NCBI GenBank assembly: GCA_964036045.1 | Contig: OZ038387.1 | Location: 19,122,794 to 19,186,793 of the forward strand | Direction of reading: 5' to 3' | DNA length: 64,000 bases | From: Eutreptiella sp. 'Long Island Sound 2002' | Taxonomy: Eukaryota; Euglenozoa; Euglenophyceae; Eutreptiales; Eutreptiaceae | In this document: positions 40,582-54,269 of the stretch, in pieces | Layout of the letters: the number at the start of each line of letters is the position of its first letter | Position numbering within the stretch: the first letter of the stretch is position 1 | Notes under the pieces: generated by a model | What the model was told of the DNA's origin: nothing | The model's input: only the letters and a program-made list of their open reading frames with translations | Databases searched by the model: none | Position numbers and translations under genes: made by a program

Positions 40582-41421
40582 TTAACAAACAACGAATGGG
40601 CCACAAACCTTCAAGTTGCCGGCCCATATCGTTGCAAGTGCTGCCATGTCCTTGTCCCCGCACACGGCCATCCCTATCACCCACAAGTACGCGGGTGTGC
40701 GGCCCCGTGCGCCGTGGTTGAGGAGCCCAATGGACAGTTGGGTCCAACTACCACCGGCGCACGGGTACGCATCCCCACGCACAATGAAGGTGAGGGGCCT
40801 TGTCCAATCGAGGGTGTCCACTAGCGATGCGCGCGATTGGACGTACCGGGCCCATGAGGGTAGCGGCCAAGAGCGCCCACTCGCGGGGGGATCGGGGACG
40901 GACATGGATGGTCGTAGGTCAAGGGAGGTGACCAACTACTTCCACGTGCCCATGAACGTATCCCGAGTGGGGATGGGGCGGGGGAACGGGAGGCCCGTTG
41001 CGGCCGTGTAGGCCGGCCCACGGCGGCTCATGCACTCCGACACGTGCCGGAAGCCGAGCTTGGGGACATTCAAGTCCATGAGGAGGCCGATGAGGTCCGG
41101 GGCCGGGAAGAGGTGGGAGGCATATTGCTTCACCGCCTCCACTTGCTTAGTACGAATAAGGGAGGGGTAGCCAACCTCCATGACCTCGGACCATCGAGCC
41201 TGGGCCAAAGGTGATGAGGCCACCCACTCACCAAGGAGTTGGGAGACCAAAGGGTCCCGCAAACTCTTGGCCCCACTCAAACGCACGAGCGTCATGTTAA
41301 GCTCGGTAAGGGTGTCCCGAGAGAAAGGCATAACAAGGGCTATACAAGGGAACATGGTGGTGTGGAGGGGGGGCGGAATGCGGGCAACCGGAGGGGGGGT
41401 GTCCAAGACACCCACCAACAC
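40582..41421 (-). CDS. Element B protein, upstream exon (unknown transposase-like), with an internal TAG
   Basis: One frame runs from ATG 41421 to about 40613, broken only by TAG at 40936. The peptide before the TAG ends PTRDTFMGTWK and resumes with a stretch ending PPASGRSWP. Element A has TWKEMAKPLELRP there, so the TAG stands where A has Glu, consistent with Gln. Later blocks: LTFIVRGDAYPCAGGSWTQL, PAYLWVIGMAVCGDKDMAAL and TIWAGNLK. The exon ends at a GT donor homologous to that of element A. No known superfamily recognised. The conserved Asp residues (RGD, CGDKD) are candidates for a catalytic core. Confidence 0.65.
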
Positions 41422-41628
41422 AACATTGGAACCTCTCTACTATACCGTTGTGCAACAATATACCACGTAACACCGCTTATAGGTCCGCATATGTGCATGG
41501 AAAAATGGGTACAAATGGCCCAATCGCAAAAATTTGACTTTAACCTCTTAATATTTGCGAGATTAATATATTAACGCCTTCATATATTAAAAATTAAAAA
41601 TTAACATATTGACTTTAATCTAGGTCAC

Positions 41629-41725
41629 CGGGGGAAAGACGGCGGCGCCCGTGTTAGGTGTTAGGTGCCCGAGCAGAAAGTTGAAGTCCCCCTTGACTAC
41701 CTACGGGACGGCCCCATGCCCAACC
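41629..41725. other. Flank of element B
   Basis: Includes a short direct repeat GTTAGGTGTTAGGTGCC. Nothing else seen. Confidence 0.4.
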
Positions 41726-42109
41726 ATGTTCTATAAGGCCTCGTCCCAGAAGGCACGGTTCGGAGCCAGCTGGGCTGAGACCCCACAAGCTGCCTAGGTG
41801 TGCACTGCCTCCACCGCGGTACCCAAGCCCACAAGGGCGTGGCACCACCGTGTGGAGTTCCACGGCGCCTAGGAGACCACCACCGCTTTGTTTGCAAGCG
41901 CCCACTTGGGCGGCTACACCTAGCGTGCCGATATCAGCCGTCTTACCAGTATCACCCCCCCTCCTGCCCCCAAAACTCCAAGGGGGCACCCCGAAAGGCC
42001 TACCAGCCCGCTTCGCGCGCGCATGTCCTCCATCAGCCGGGTCTCAACAAGTAGCGGGACATCCACCTCCTAGTCGCTTACCGTATGCCACGCATCCGCA
42101 GACACATGA
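41726..42109 (+). CDS. Possible coding segment with four in-frame TAG codons
   Basis: From ATG 41726 to TGA 42107 (128 codons) one frame is interrupted only by TAG at 41795, 41870, 41921 and 42071, with no TAA or TGA. The product would be Ala/Thr/Ser/Pro-rich, with blocks such as FYKASSQKARFGASWAE and RAWHHRVEFHGA. No family recognised. GC-rich DNA gives long frames by chance, so this is weak on its own. It is listed because it fits the TAG pattern seen in better-supported genes. Confidence 0.25.
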
Positions 42110-45100
42110 CATTTGCCGGGCCATCCGGAGGGCCCTGTGTGGGGGTGCACGTTGCCACACCTCGCCGGCAGGGGGGGGGGGCGGAGAACACGCCCAATCC
42201 CTTACTCGGGGGGAGGGGGAGTGGGAGCTACGGGGGGGTTGCTCTGGCACACCACTACACGCCCCCACCCCCCCCCCCACCTCGGCCAGTGCTAGCATCG
42301 TCTGCCACCACGGGTCGTTGCCGCCGTTGACGTCCACATCGTCACCAACCATAGACAACTTCCACCAAAAGCCGACCCTAGGGCCGTCGTGCCTCCCCAC
42401 GGCACCTAGCAAGGCTATGGGCGTGGAGACACCCCCTGGGGAAGAAACATTGGTCCTAGGTCACGCCGAGCGCTTCCCTGCTCTAGGACTTGCCTGGGAG
42501 TGGTCCCGGGGCCGTCTAATGTCGCGCCACCCGTCGTCTTCGCCGTCACCACCACATGGGGGGCGGGGGTCGGGGGGCACCCCTCCCCCCCGAGGTTGGT
42601 AGGGAGAAGCTAGTCCGGTAGTGTGCCCTATGGGCCGCGATGACTAGCTGGGTTGTAGCGCAGCATCCCCGGCATTCCGGCTTGCCATGGGATCCCCTGC
42701 GGCTGTCTCATACAGCCCCAGCCGTGGGGATGGTTGGCCCAGCCCAAGTAGCACCGCCACTTATGCCACTCAGCAGTCAAGGAGGGCGGGCTCTCCCCAG
42801 TGGCACTCGGTGCACGGTTGCCGTGGTACAAACGCACAAGGTGGGATAACAGGACCCCTCAGCTTGTGCCCACGGGCAAGCAAGGAGCGTGGACCATCGC
42901 AGTTGTGTCCGCGCGGTCGTGTGGCAACAGGGTAGCATGTCCTTGTTACACGGAGAGAGCGATGCCCTAGCCTGCATCTCCCGTGTGGGCTCGGCATAAG
43001 CATGCCAAGGCGGCCCGTCGGTGCCCCCCACCCCACCCCACTCTTGACCTATGGCTGCTTTGCCCCCTCCACCACCCTACTTTGTTCTAGGGTGTCGCTG
43101 TGGATGGCCGCGACCACGCGGCAGGGGTCGGTTGCTGGGCTTGAGACTAGGACAACAACCCGGCGTGCCGCCCCCCCCTCTACCCCCGCCCTGAACGCCC
43201 CCTGAACAGATGTCGCCCACTTGCTTCCAGCCAGCATCACCGACATCTGGGCGTCATGCCGGAACCCGGCAAGATCACGGCCATGGCGGACACGGCGGAT
43301 GTGCTCATCCCTGTGCCCCGGAGCACCGGGCCCGGTTTCAGGCCATCCGCTTGGCAGGGGGCTAGGAGACGGAGTGCCCAACCCAGCTGTCTGTGTCACC
43401 CCTCACGCCGGTTTCACAACCTGCGCCCGCTATTGCGCCTTGTGGAGCCTCACCGTCGGCAAAGTCCTCCCCTTCTTCCTCCCCCTCGCCGACTCGGCTG
43501 AGTCCCCCCTCCCCTTCCTTGTTGACCCTCCCCTTCTTGACCGTCATGCAGCTAGCCCACGTACTCTAGGCGGCCCGGAACATTATCAGGTCTGCACACG
43601 CCCTCCCTTTCCTACCTAGTGCCGCATGGCTACTGCCGGCGACCGCCGGCCTCCCTTGTGAGGTAACTTCCGGGGGGGGTGTGGGGGGGGGGGGGTAGGT
43701 CCCCATGCGAGACCGTTCCTTGGGCTTGGGCATCCTTCCCTACCCAACCCCAAGGTTCAACTGCATGGCTATCCGGTTCCAAGGCCAAGTGCAGGACAAA
43801 CAACCGCCACACCACAGCGTCGACACTGTTGGTGTGTGCCCTCGCGCGATGTGGGAGGGAAGGTCCACCTGTTCGACTGTCCAGGGAGGAGTGTGTGGCT
43901 TGGTGCTCTAGGTCCAGTGGGGAGGCAAGGGAGCCGCCACAGGGGGGCCCGTGTCTCCTTCCACCATAGTGCCGGTTGGTAGGGCGGACGGAGGAGCGGG
44001 CGTTGGGGCGGGGCACGCATGCAAAAAGGACGTTGTCCCTGGGGTAGTGCCAATGCAGCCTCGTGGATCGTGGCACCCTTGGAAGCCAGCGGCGGGCCAG
44101 AAGCGATGGAGGGGCCTGGGACGGTGTTGAGCCACACCCGCCTCCCTGGAGCGGCCCTCAACGTGCTATCATGCATTCCACGCGCCCTGCAGCGGGTCTC
44201 GGAGGCAGAGAGAGCCGGGCCAAAGGGCATCCAGCGGGGTCAACATGCAAGCAAGGGAGGCCCGAGCCGCACGGTGCACAGGATCTGAGTAGGCACACAT
44301 GGCCCGCCAGTACCACCGGCGTAGGTGGCACAACCTCCTAGTTGCGGCGCTAGGCCAGGGGGGGGGGTCCTTGTCCCCGTGTAGGTCCACGTGGCATGAT
44401 AGAAAGAGACTCTGCATAGTAGGGGCGGGGTGGTTCAGACTCCAGCCATTGGAAGGGGCAAACACCCGGCTATCACGCACCCGCCCCACCGGATCCCTCA
44501 CGGCGGAGTGCACCCACTTGTGGCCCGCCGCCCCATGGGGTGTAGGGCCGCAGCGGAAGCAAGCATTCCGCAACGGCGAGTCCCCACGACACCATCCCCC
44601 TCATCGTGCAACCGCCGGGTGCCCGCCACAATGCCAAGGCACAAGCAAGGCCCCCATTCTAGGGCAGCACTAGTACCATCCCCCGCCCCCCCCCCCCGGG
44701 GTGCCTTCCAAGGCTCTATGCGTGGATCCTCCGGCCACGGGAGCATCCCGTGCCTCATGTAGGAGCTACCCAGGGTCGCTAGTGCCACCACCACCACAAC
44801 CGCCAACCAGGCATGCGAGCGCCGAGCGCCAAGGCACCCCACAAAAAAGCCAGCTAGAGGAGCCTGGGCGCTGCCCGGGGAAACCGGGCAACAAGCAGCT
44901 GGCCGTGTAAGGGTTAAGAACATTAAAAACTGTCCTCCTAGCTTCCCCATCCTCGGCCGCTGCTAGGTTCCCGTCGCCCATGGCCTCGTCCCCCATGTTG
45001 TCCATGGGCTGAAGCATGGGCTCTCACTCCGTGGTGGCCGGCCCCGCTCGGTGCATCCTGCCAGGCGCACCGCTGCACCCAGCTAGGCAACAGGTCGCTG

Positions 45101-45499
45101 GACCGGCCGGTCTCCAACCTCGAGCTAGAAGGTGTCCCGCTGGTTCTGGCTAGGGCCCGGCTCGGCGCGCAAGAGACCGGGCGTGCGGACCGCGTGTGGG
45201 AGTTGATGCAGCGGAACTCCAAGCAGCCAGTACTGCCCTGTGGGCCTCCCTCATCAAAACCTACGCTAGGGGCAACAATGATGCCCCTAGTATCACAAAG
45301 TATGGGTCTCCAGTACGGCTAGACGCCCAGATAGTTGCGCTAAGGGTGCCCCCTTAGGAGGGAGACCAGCATTGGCTTGCGTGGCAAGATTGGGGATGAC
45401 GACACATGGCTCGCTTGAGACCAGTATTGGCTTGAATTGGGGGGCTGGGGATGACGACAGGTGGCCACATCATGGCTCGTTTGTGTATGTGTGTGACAC
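42110..45499. other. GC-rich region, no gene recognised
   Basis: Overlapping ORFs of up to 250 codons occur in several frames on both strands, with many C/G homopolymers (for example 42170, 43680, 44685). No frame stands out by motif or continuity. There may be decayed coding sequence, but I cannot support a call. Confidence 0.4.
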
Positions 45500-45586
45500 C
45501 CAAGACATTCAAATTGTGCTCAAAGTGCAAAGTTCAACACCTAGGTCCTACTGCTGAGCAACCGAACCATGCATTTTGATGTTTTG

Positions 45587-45637
<51 letters not shown>

Positions 45638-45731
45638 TGTGTGTGTAAGACATTCAATTTGTGCTCAAAGTGCAAGGTTCAACACCTAGGTCCTACTGCT
45701 GAGCAACCGAACCATGCATTTTGATGTTTTG

Positions 45732-45803
<72 letters not shown>

Positions 45804-45845
45804 GTGTGGTGTGTGTGGTGTGTGTGTGTGTGTGTGTGTGTGTGT
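45500..45845. repeat. Duplicated unit with two (TG)n runs
   Basis: A segment containing GTGCTCAAAGTGCAA, CACCTAGGTCCTACTGCTGA and CATGCATTTTGATG occurs twice (from about 45508 and about 45650). Each copy is followed by (TG)n (45590-45646 and 45733-45845). Confidence 0.9.
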
Positions 45846-48800
45846 GGACCTGAGAGCATGTACAAGGACGGGGACCAGCATGGGTTAACGGAGCAGGCGC
45901 ATTGCCGGGTTACCGGTCTTATCCAGTCCAGCAACCCACTGGGCCCTCACAGATCCAGAAGCCTGCACACGCGCCCTGGTGCGTTGCAAAATAAGAGACA
46001 CAAATTACAACAGGGGCAAGGGTCATCGGTTTGGTTTGTATCGGACACCATGGGGCCTGACGTAGGAAGCAAGCAGCGTCTGCTAGAGCTACCAGACACA
46101 ACCTTTACATGGCGTGAACAGTGCACGCCCTTTATTCTGGGGAAAGCAGACCCTCACAAGGTCTGGACCGATAGCACGATGGTTTTCTAAGCAAGGTGGT
46201 GGAAACTAATTGCAAAAGATCAAAACATTGAAGCAATGCGCCCCATGATCTGGAATGGTTGCAGTAATGATTATCCAGGGAGGGGAGGGCAACTGCAACA
46301 CAGATGAAGGGACAAAATCTTTACGTCTCCTGCCCCTCTGTCTCCAAGTTCTTGAGGCTGCAGCGGTCATCATTTTTATGTAAAGAGGCCCCTGAATTCC
46401 CTCAGACTACGGTCTGATTGCCGTTTTGGTTGCTTCCAGCCTGCGTGCCTGCCCACCCCAAAAAGAAGAACCACCCGCTTTTGTGCAAAAAATGGAACGA
46501 AAACAAGAACCATCTCAACCCATCACCCCCAACGAACAACACTTACCTACAAAAATAAGACACAATGGAGGTTCGCTGCTTGGCAGGTAGCATATTGTAA
46601 ACAGGGTCAGCCTCAGGCACTGCTGCATCTCTTGCAGCCACCATTTACACAAGACCCATCAAAACGATCACCATCCCTGGTGGTAGGAAAAAACGACATT
46701 GAGAAACTGAATCACTCCACCCCCCCGCAAAAAAAAAATGGGAATCTCCAAAAAGATTCCCTTCAGTTGTTCCATAAACGACAAACATACAAACTGGTTT
46801 CCAAGTAGAGGTTTACCAAACTTCTCTTTCAAGAGTGGGCTTCCATCTACCTCAAAACAAAGCCTCCGTGCATCATGAGCTTCGAATGCAAATATTGATA
46901 CATGCTGAGAGTATGTGATACAGGCAATCCGCCTTAGAAACATCAGGGTCATACATGGACACACCACATACCTAACACCCTACGTTGTACATTGGCCTCA
47001 CCCATTCTTTTCTCTATCAGGTCCCAAGACATACGCCGCGTCGACGGCCCAAAGCGTGCCCACGCCTCCGGGTTGCCACTGCCGTCGAATATCGGGCCAT
47101 TGATCTCTGGGCTCTTTGGCACCGTGATCTTGACTATAAACCTGCCAGCATGCATGTATTCAGAGACACCCACCGAACGTCATAAATTACACCTGCCACA
47201 CTTCAGAACTTACAGGACTTTGGAATTTGAGTGGAGTCCGGCAGGCCAGCACTTGAGGATAAGAAAGCTCAAAAAAAAAATTGACTGCTTGATTTGTGTC
47301 TTGGTTGTTGTTGCTAGCTACATTTGAGGGGAGATACATATCCAGTATTAAGCCTCTGCAGTGTCAAGGGGCTGAAACTCGGCTCAAAGGGCTTGGGCCT
47401 GGCCTGTGGGTGTGGATGCCCCTAAACCCCCCTCCCCCCAGATCCCTCTTGACACCATGGTGTGTATAGACTCCCTTCAAGCGCTCTGTCTTTGTTTGCA
47501 GTACCGTGGAAACCTGCTTGCTTCCATCCGTCCTATGTTGTTCTTCTGCTTGCCTGTTAAGCAGGCGTCTGAACCAAGTCTTAGTGATAGAGGGCGAAGG
47601 GAGGGGGGATGAAATCTTGGAGGAGGCAAGCACTTTTTGAGGGCAGGCACTGCTTTTGTCCTACCCCTACCACAGGAGGGGGGGGGGGTCTAGCTGGGGA
47701 GACAGGCATCCACTCAACGCCTTGTCTTCTACCTTGCTGTGCTGCCCCTACCTTATGCACTGGCACGCCACGTTTTTGCCTGCAAGCCACTGCCCTTACC
47801 CCATGCGCCCAACCACCCGCGCAAGGATTCCAGTTTCCGCACAGTGGTGCCTTCTCCACACACGGTGGGCTAGTCAAGGCCTTGTTGCCACCCGTGTGGA
47901 GCCTTCCCTCCTCTTGCAGCAATTGCCCAGAACTGTCAACATTGTGTAACACAGCACTCAAAGCCTGCACATGATGTCCAGAACAAAATCCCAACCCACC
48001 ATTGGCCTACCCCCACCAGGGGGAGGGGGGGGGGGGGCGATGAAGGCAGCCATATTTTCAAAAAAGGCAGGCAGGCAGGCAGACCCCCCTACCTTAAAAG
48101 AGGCTTTGTGTGGACCTACATGTTTTTCGAGGTTTACAGCTTAACAACCCATACCCACAATCCGCGTTGTCTCTGCCAATGCGACGCAGACAGACCTAAT
48201 TGCTTGTTGCTTGTTGTTGTTGCTTACTTGATTTCAGGGAGAAAGAGGTGTAGAAATATTACTACATCCTTTCCATGACGTCTGCAGAAGCAACCAAGCA
48301 AGCAATCAACAAGCAACAAGCAACACTTCACGAATCCTTTCGTCAAAAACTCCGGTATACCGCTGCGGATCCACCCCAGACCTTGGGGTCTAGACCTTCA
48401 GAAGCAGTTTGGACAGAGCAACCTTACCGGTTTGGGCCCAAATTGCCCGCTGCTTGCAAGCGGTCTACCCTCCAAGAACGGAGGTGGCGGCAAAATCTCT
48501 TCAGTTAGGCAAAGTCAGCCTCCTATCCTCCCACCTAACACCTGACAAAAAGGTGATGGTGATTACATCGATCTAGAAATACATCTTTGGAATAAAAAGA
48601 ATTTTGGCAATAGCATTGCTATGGGAGTTGTGTCAGCGTCACAAAGAGGGGTTGGATATGTTTTTGGGACAACAGCAAAAAATTCCTTGAAATGTTGCAC
48701 AAGACGCATTGGTGCAAACAGGGGCGGGGGGAAATTGGCTTGCGCAAGGGTTGGAGGTTGCAGGTCATTCCAGCCCCTTTTCCAAGCCCTCCCCCCTTTC

Positions 48801-49100
48801 AGAGCTCAAAGGCCCAGCGGCTGAAAATGGCCAAATGTGGAGGCGCGAATGGTCGACAGTCAACAATCAGCCATGATTTTCCTATGCCCCTCCCCCAACA
48901 GCGGTGATACTTCTGTCCAGTTAATTCCAGCTGGATCCTGTACAAGAATCAGGAGATGGAATTTTTCTTTCCCCCCCTCCCCTCTTCCTTCGGATGTCTG
49001 CAAACAGGGTGTTACGCCTATTGGACATTTGACAATTGAATCACTGTCGGGCACACAAGGAGGCTTCCCCCGAGGCCCCAAGGTTATCATGGCGCCATCG
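45846..49100. other. No gene recognised
   Basis: Composition is balanced, ORFs are short and without motifs, the longest about 158 codons and mostly low-complexity. A small (GGCA)n run lies at 48063-48080. I see nothing that supports a gene, repeat family or RNA. Confidence 0.4.
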
Positions 49101-49499
49101 GGATAGTGTATCATATGATGGTCTACCACAGTGGCCATCAGGATGAGCATTATCATAATGGTATCATGGTGACCATCATGGTGGTGCATCAAATTGGAGC
49201 ATCCTGATAGACCATTAAGATGGGCAGCACCATGGTTATCATGATGGTGCATCATGAGGGTCATCATGATGGTGCATCCCCGGGGGGGTGACTACAACCG
49301 GTTTTGATGCGACCCACCACCCAACGATCTTTCAAAACTTGGGCGGGGGGGGGGGGGAGTTGGCGGGGGAGTCCAGCCGGGGGTCGGGGGGGGACGTTCC
49401 TGCCGGGGGTCGGGGGGGGGGGGGTGTTCCTGCCGGGGGTCAGGGGGGGGGTCTGGCCGGGGGTCATGGGGGCGTCCAACTAGGGGTGAGGGGGGGGGG
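49101..49499. repeat. Short ATGATGG/CATC repeats followed by G-runs
   Basis: 49128-49280 resembles the larger ATGATGG region at 58650-59640. 49340-49495 has repeated GGCGGGGG, CCGGGGGTC-type units and long G tracts that could form quadruplexes. Confidence 0.7.
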
Positions 49500-52400
49500 G
49501 GGGTTAGGGTTAGGGTCACCGAGCTGGTGGAACCAGTCTTGGTTTTATAACCCTTTTTAGTGTCAAGGGTGGACCTACCAGGTTTAGCAGCAGCAGCAGC
49601 AGCAGCAGCAGCAAGCAGCAGCACGCGCGAAATGGGTAAAAATCAGAATTCCGTCGTGGTGTTTTGGATTTGGTTGAAATTTTGGTGCATGATACCTATG
49701 GGTGTGAAGTACAATCACACAAAGTTTGAGCGAGAAACTCAACGGTGGCGGCCGGGAACGGGATTCGCAAGTGGCGGACCTCAGTTTCAAAAACTGCAGT
49801 TTAGGGCCAAAAACATCCATTTTTGGGCCAAAACAGCCCTGGAACACATTCAAAAAGGCCAAACGAAGGGAAACGGTGGGTACACTGCACATGCGGCTTG
49901 AATTCCCCCTGTCAACGAGCTCTAACTCCATGAAATGTCCCGGAAACGGCCCAAAAAGGCCCCCAGAAGCTCCAAATGCCGACAGCCACAAACCAAGAAC
50001 GGGCCATATCTTTGGCTACATGGCTCAAAATGCGATTCGGAGGGCACCTACTCCACCCGCAACCCCCCACTTTTTGTGTTTTCCATCCCTCAGATTTGCC
50101 CAAACGGACGCCTAGACCCCCATACGTAGCCCCACTACGCTGCGGCAAGCTGCAAGCTCAAGCCCAAACAAGTGGGTGCCCAAATGGGTCAACAGGGTCC
50201 AGTGGGGGCAAAAAGATGACTTTTCTCAAAAATGATCCTAGACCATGTGCGACGCTAAAACAAGTGTTTTTGGACTGTTTTGAGCTTGTGGTGGCCCATT
50301 TTGGTCCTCCGAAAATCCCAAAATGCCTTGAAAATGGGATGTTTTGGGACCAAAAATGGGTCAAAAATGGGTCAAAAACGCATTTTTCCAAACCTCATCC
50401 TAGACCATTTTGGGGTGCACAAACGGGTGAAATGAGCCCATTTTGAGCCCATTTTGGGGCATTTTGGCCCCTTAGAAGTCCAAAAAGCCTTGAAAGTGGG
50501 CCTTGTGGTGATGGGGTTCACTTGCAAGCTGATTTCACTTTGTCAAGAGTCATCAATGTGTGAATCATTCTTGATGTCGCTCACCAGTCATAGCTGATGC
50601 TCCCTCCTCCGGCAGCTGAGTCTCAATATTCAGTCTTGATTAGGGTCACCGAGCTGATGGAACCAGTCTTGGTTTTATAACCCCTTTTAGGGTCTAGGGT
50701 GGACCTACCACGTTTGGCAGCAGCAAGCAAGCAGCAGTAGCACGCGCAAAATGGGGAAAAATCAGAATTCTGTCGTGGTGCTTTGGATTTGGTGAAATTT
50801 TGGTGCATGATACCTATGGGTATGAGGGACAACCACACAAAGTATGAGCCGGAAACTCAACGGTGGTGGCCGGGAATAGCTGTCGCAAGTGGCGGACCTC
50901 AGTTTCAAAAGCTGCAATTTAGGGCCAAAAATAGCCATTTTTGGGCCAAAACAGCCCTAGAACCCATTCAAAACGGCCAAACGAAGGCAAAGGGTCGGAA
51001 CACTCCATGTGCAGCTTGACTTTCCTGTGTCAACGAGCCCTTTGCAGCCCTCTAACTCCACAATATGACACGGAAACGGCCAAAAAAGGCCGCTAGAAGC
51101 CCCAAATTTTGTGTACATTGGCTGGCGACGGCCACAAACCAAGAACGGGCCATATCTTTGGCTACATGGCTCAAAACGCGATTCCGAGGGCACCTAGTCC
51201 ACCCGCAACCCCCCACTTTTTGTGTTTTCCATCCCTTGGAATTGCCCAAACGGACGCCTAGACCCCCGTATCTAGGCCCGGTAGGCTGCGGCAAGGTGCA
51301 AGCTTCAAAATAGTCCAAGAACACTTGTTTTAGCATCACACATGGTGTAGGATCGTTTTTGAGAAAAGTCAGGTTTTGACCCCTATTGGACCCTGTTGAC
51401 CCATTTGGGCACCCACCTTTTACGGTTTGAGCTTGTGGTGGCCCATTTTGGTCCTCCAAAAACCCCAAAATGCCTTGAAAATGAGCTGTTTTGGGACCAA
51501 AAATGGGTCAAAAATGGTGCAAAAACGCAGTTTTCCAAAACTCATCCTAGACCATTTGGGGTGCACAAGTGGGTGAAATGAGCCCATTTTGAGCCCATTT
51601 TGGGGCATTTTCCCCCTCACAAGTCCAAGAAAGCCTTGCAAGTGGGCGTTGTGGTAAAGGGGTCTAGTGTGGACCTGCCGGGTTTGGCAAGCAGCAAGCA
51701 GCAACAAGCAAGCAGCACGCGCGAAATGGGCAAAATCAGAACTCTATCGTGGTGCTTCGGATCCAGCTGAAATTTTGGTGGATGATCACTACAGGTGTGA
51801 AGTACAATCACACAAAGTTTCAGCAATGAACTCAACGGTGGCGGCCGGAAACGCGATTCGCAAGTGGCGGACCTCCGTTTCAAAATCTGTCAAAAATGGC
51901 AAAAAAAATGCTATTTTTTGGGTGTCTAGGATGTCCATGGAGGGGTCCATTTGCATTGGAACCAATCAAGATGATCACCGAACACCTTTCATCATGGTTT
52001 GGTGTGTTATGTACCTGATTAGGGGCCTCAACGACCTCTTTTTGGGCCCAAAGCACAGCAAAATCGGCCTTGAAAAGCACCCTTTTTGCATACTTTTTCA
52101 AGTTGCACCTTCTTGTGCCGTGTTTTATAGCCATGGATCGCATTGGGCACCCTTGTGGTGATTAATAACGATGGATGGGATCACTTTTAAGCCTTTTCCA
52201 CATTGTCATCACCTTCCAATGCCCCATTTTGGCACGGCAGTGTGGTGTTCAGCGTGCACGGTGCACGTGCTGGGGTAGGGTTACATGGGTCATCTGTGGG
52301 TCCAAAAATGGTCCAAAATCATTTTTTCCAAATTTGTTCCTAGACCACGTGCTGGGGCTCAAACAAGTGTTTTTGGCCCGTTTTGAGCCCATGGTGGCCC

Positions 52401-52612
52401 GTTGTGACGCTCCACAATTCCCAAAAAGCCTTGAAAATGGGCTTTGTGGGGACCAAAAAGGGTCAAAAATGGGTCAAAAACGCGTTTTTCCAGAATGATA
52501 ACTAGACCGTTTGGGGTGCATAAACAAGTGAAATGAGCCCGTTCCGAGCCCATTGTAAGCGATTTTGGCCCGTCTAAAGTCACAAAATGCCTTAAAGGTG
52601 ATATTCCTTTCC

Positions 52613-52670
52613 CCACCAGCTCGGTCCCAATATTCAGTCCTGGTTAGGGTTAGGGTCACCGAGCTGGTGG
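52613..52670. repeat. Example junction: telomeric repeats within a 13-bp inverted repeat
   Basis: CCACCAGCTCGGT (52613-52625) and ACCGAGCTGGTGG (52658-52670) enclose CCCAATATTCAGTCCTGG and two TTAGGG units. The same arrangement is seen near 53580 in slightly altered form. Confidence 0.8.
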
Positions 52671-54261
52671 AACCAGTCTTGGTTTTATAACCCTTTGTAG
52701 TGTCAAGGGTGGACCTACCAGGTTTAGCAGCAAGCGAGCGAGCAGCAAGCAGCAAGCAGCAAGCAAGCAGCACGCGCGAAATGGGAAAAAAATCAGAATT
52801 CCGTCGTGGTGCTTTGGATTTGGTTGAATTTTTGGTGCATGATACCTATGGGTGTGAAGTACAATCACACAAAGTTTGAGCGAGAAACTCAACGGTGGCG
52901 GCCGGGAACGGGATTCGCAAGTGGCGGACCTCAGTTTCAAAAACTGCAGTTTAGGGCCAAAAACATCCATTTTTGGGCCAAAACAACCCTGGAACACATT
53001 CAAAAAGGCCAAACGAAGGGAAACGGTGGGTACACTGCACGTGCGGCTTGACTTCCCCGTGTCAACGAGCTCTTTGCGGCCCTCTAACTCCATGATATGT
53101 CCCGGTAACGGCCCAAAAAGAAGCCCAAACAGGTGGGTGCCCAAATGGGTCAACAGGGTCCAGTGGGGGCAAAAAGATGACTTTTCTCAAAAATGATCCT
53201 AGACCATGTGCGACGCTAAAACAAGTGTTTTTGGACTGTTTTGAGCTTGTGGTGGCCCATTTTGGTCCTCCGAAAATCCCAAAATGCCTTGAAAATGGGC
53301 TGTTTTGGGACCAAAAATGGGTCAAAAATGGGTCAAAAACGCATTTTTCCAAACCTCATCCTAGACCATTTTGGGGTGCACAAACGGGTGAAATGAGCCC
53401 ATTTTGAGCCCATTTTGGGGCATTTTGGCCCCTTAGAAGTCCAAAAAGCCTTGAAAGTGGGCCTTGTGGTGATGGGGTTCACTTGCAAGCTGATTTCACT
53501 TTGTCACGAGCCATCAACGTGTGAATCATAGTTGATGTTCCCTCCCCCACCAACTCGGTCCCAATATTCAGTCTTGATTAGCCCTAGGGTTAGGATTAGG
53601 GTCACCGAGCTGGTGGAACCAGTCTTGGTTTTCTAACCCCTTTTAGTGTCTAGGGTGGACCTACCGGGTTATGCAGCAGCAGCAAGCAAGCAGAAGCACA
53701 CGCGAAATGGGGAAAAATCTGTCGTGGTGCTTTGGATTTGGTTGAAATTTTGGTGCATGATACCTATGGGTGTGAAGTACAATCACACAAAGTATGAGCC
53801 ACAAACTCGACGGTGGCGACCGGCAACGGGATTCGCAAGTGGCGGACCGAGGTTTCAAAATCTGTCAAAAATGGCCAGAAAATGCCTTTTTGGGGGCAGT
53901 TTGGGTGCCTAGGATATGCGTGAAGGGGTCCATCTGCATTGGAACTAACCTAAATGATAAACAAACACCTTGCATCATCGTTTAGTGTGATATGCACCCG
54001 ATTAGGGGCCTCAACGACCTCTTTTTGGGCCCAAAATACGGCAAAATCAGCCTGAAAAGCACCCTTTTTGCATACCTTTTCAAATCACACCTTCTTGTGC
54101 CGTGTTTTATAGCCATGGATTGCATTGGGCACCCTTGTGGTGACTAATAACGATGGATGGGATCACTTTGAAGCCTTTTCCACATTGTCATCACCCTTCA
54201 ATGCCCCATTTTGGCACGGCCGAGTGGTGTTCAGCGCGCACGGTGCACATGCTGGGGTAGG

Positions 54262-54269
54262 GTTACATG
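54262..54269. repeat. Left target-site duplication (GTTACATG)
   Basis: GTTACATG is repeated at 55986-55993. The uninterrupted repeat units at about 52284 and 56667 read GGGTTACATGGGTC, showing the empty site. Confidence 0.85.

Larger units (their letters stand above)
39060..41628 (-). mobile_element. TIR DNA transposon 'B', related to element A
   Basis: GTGACCTAGATTAAAGTCAA (39060) is matched perfectly by the reverse complement of the right end at 41628; the match continues to about 26 bp (..TATGTT). Subterminal blocks are AT-rich and match element A. The coding region is on the minus strand. The 3' half of the gene has been replaced or eroded by repeats (39643-40320). No convincing target-site duplication flanks the ends (left GATCCTA, right CGGGGGA). 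Confidence 0.85.

Noticed and set aside
45686-46190. ORFs of 62-158 codons
   Set aside because: Driven by (TG)n runs.
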